Source: an uncultured Oscillospiraceae bacterium (GTDB lineage Bacteria; Bacillota_A; Clostridia; Oscillospirales; Oscillospiraceae). From it: a stretch of 15,749 nucleotides of DNA. Positions 15,076-15,749 of this stretch are shown piece by piece. The stretch's first letter is position 1. Each line of letters starts with the position of its first letter. Under the pieces are notes generated by a model. It ran no database searches. It saw only the letters and a program-made list of their open reading frames with translations, and was not told the origin of the DNA. The position numbers and the translations under genes were made by a program. The DNA lies in contig CANRKN010000040.1 of the NCBI GenBank assembly GCA_947631215.1, positions 1-15,749 of the forward strand, in the 5' to 3' direction.

Positions 15076-15541
15076 CGTCCCGCTCCCCGGGCTTGTCCCC
15101 CAGTTCGCCGCGATAGAAACCGCCCAGCACGCCGTTGATGAACGCTACTACATCCTGGTCCTCGTAGCCCTTGGCCAGCTCCACCGCCTCGTCCATGGCG
15201 GCGGCGGGGGGCACCTCGGGCAAATAGAGCATCTCGAATATGGCCTGGCGCAGGATGGCCGCGGCGCTGCGGCTGATGCGCTCGGGGCGCCAGCCCCTGG
15301 CGTATTTGCCGATAAGCCCGTCCAGCTCGTCCTTATGCTCCGCCACGCCGGACACGCTCCGGCGGATGAAATCCATATCCCGCTTGGACGGCTGCTCAGT
15401 GTAGAGCTCCCCCTCTGCGGCCAGGGAGGCGTAGTGCTCCGGCTCGAAGAAGGCCTCCACCGCCGTCTCCGGGTCCAGGCCCGTGCCGGCCACGGAGAAG
15501 CCCAGCTGGATGGCGATCTCTCTTGCAGCAGATCTTGTCAT
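15068..15541 (-). CDS. nusB: Transcription antitermination factor NusB
   Basis: All-helical RNA-binding factor that works with S10 (NusE) at boxA in rRNA antitermination. The 157-residue product is slightly longer than the usual 130-150. Family marks include the opening MTRSAAREIAIQLGFS, the central I-GKYARGW-ERI region (77-89), AAAILRQAIFEML (93-105), the P-x-x-A-MDEAVELAKGY segment (112-126) and FINGVLG (134-140). The start is placed at ATG 15541 because GGAGG sits 5 bases upstream; an in-frame TTG at 15553 overlaps that site and is unlikely. It follows an Asp23-like gene across a short gap with a hairpin and is probably the head of, or within, the nusB-xseA-xseB-ispA operon. Confidence 0.93.
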   Translation of the reverse strand: MTRSAAREIAIQLGFSVAGTGLDPETAVEAFFEPEHYASLAAEGELYTEQPSKRDMDFIRRSVSGVAEHKDELDGLIGKYARGWRPERISRSAAAILRQAIFEMLYLPEVPPAAAMDEAVELAKGYEDQDVVAFINGVLGGFYRGELGDKPGERDDG

Positions 15542-15546
15542 AACTG

Positions 15547-15551
15547 CCTCC
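15547..15551 (-). promoter_or_regulatory. Ribosome binding site that fixes the nusB start
   Basis: GGAGG on the minus strand, 5 bases before the ATG at 15541. It supports the 157-residue NusB over a TTG-initiated form. Confidence 0.7.
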
Positions 15552-15562
15552 AAATACAGCGC

Positions 15563-15583
15563 GGAGCCCCGGAACGGGGCTCC
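15563..15583. other. GC-rich hairpin between the Asp23-like gene and nusB
   Basis: Perfect 8-base arms GGAGCCCC and GGGGCTCC around a 5-base loop, in the 61-base gap between the two genes. Neither side is followed by a T-run, so it is not a classic intrinsic terminator. It may be an attenuating or RNA-processing structure that sets the ratio of Asp23-like protein to NusB (inference). Confidence 0.6.
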
Positions 15584-15602
15584 AGTAAAGTATCAATATA
15601 GG

Positions 15603-15749
15603 TCACTTGTCGAAGGAAACGCCGGTGACGTGTACGTTCACCACGGTGTTCATGCCGGTGATGGACTCCACTTCGCTGCACACGGTGTCCTGCACGTGCA
15701 CGGCGGTGTCGGTGATGCTGCCGGGGATGCGCACCACGATCAGCACGTC
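15603..15749 (-). CDS. Asp23/Gls24 family envelope stress protein (C-terminal end only)
   Basis: The last 48 residues of an Asp23/Gls24 (DUF322) protein, running from the window edge to a TGA at 15605-15603. The visible part shows the family's closing pattern: a helix with VQDTVCSEVESITGM followed by a beta strand VVNVHVTGVSFDK. Full-length members are about 110-150 residues, so the N-terminal two thirds lie outside. Members are membrane-proximal cytoplasmic proteins linked to envelope stress. A copy just before nusB is common in Clostridia, which supports the call despite the short stretch. Confidence 0.82.
   Translation of the reverse strand, partial: DVLIVVRIPGSITDTAVHVQDTVCSEVESITGMNTVVNVHVTGVSFDK

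Noticed and set aside
15595..15600. TATATT as a -10 box for a nusB promoter
   Set aside because: No -35-like hexamer lies 16-18 bases upstream; the sequence there is the GC-rich end of the Asp23-like gene.

Overview
The window carries thirteen protein genes, all on the minus strand, so it is read from high to low coordinates. It is GC-rich and packed, with no intergenic gap above about 185 bases and no stretch of 300 bases without a gene. The gene order (Asp23-like, nusB, xseA, xseB, ispA, [insert], dxs, tlyA, nadK, argR, recN, tyrS) is the conserved Firmicutes/Clostridia block known from Bacillus as nusB-(folD)-xseA-xseB-ispA-dxs-yqxC-ahrC-recN. High GC, BspA-type leucine-rich repeat surface proteins with cell-wall-binding repeats and a TrpX-type ABC binding protein suggest a gut clostridium, probably of the Oscillospiraceae. 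That taxonomic call is an inference.

Layout in transcription order. 15749-15603 is the C-terminal end of an Asp23/Gls24 envelope protein. 15541-12822 is nusB, xseA, xseB and ispA, overlapping or nearly so. 12799-8042 holds two large secreted leucine-rich repeat proteins, tandem paralogues, ending at a strong intrinsic terminator (8008-7981). A sigma-A-type promoter (7931-7903) then restarts transcription for dxs, tlyA, nadK, argR, recN and tyrS (7858-965), which overlap or sit within 15 bases of each other. A hairpin (926-881) lies beyond tyrS. It overlaps the -35 box of a consensus promoter (890-862) for an ABC transporter substrate-binding protein that leaves the window at base 1.

How the genes relate. 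ispA and dxs supply isoprenoids, XseA and XseB form exonuclease VII, RecN acts in double-strand break repair, NusB in rRNA antitermination, NadK makes NADP, TlyA methylates rRNA and ArgR controls arginine genes. These are housekeeping functions. The accessory part is the pair of surface proteins placed between ispA and dxs; they appear to ride on the nusB-ispA transcript and are cut off from dxs by the terminator.

I found no CRISPR array, tRNA, rRNA, transposase, phage gene or clear new defence system. The points most worth a second look are the surface-protein insertion and its shared C-terminal module, a polyprenyl synthase lacking a conserved segment after its second Asp-rich motif, a binding protein without a lipobox cysteine, and the dyad that coincides with that protein's promoter.
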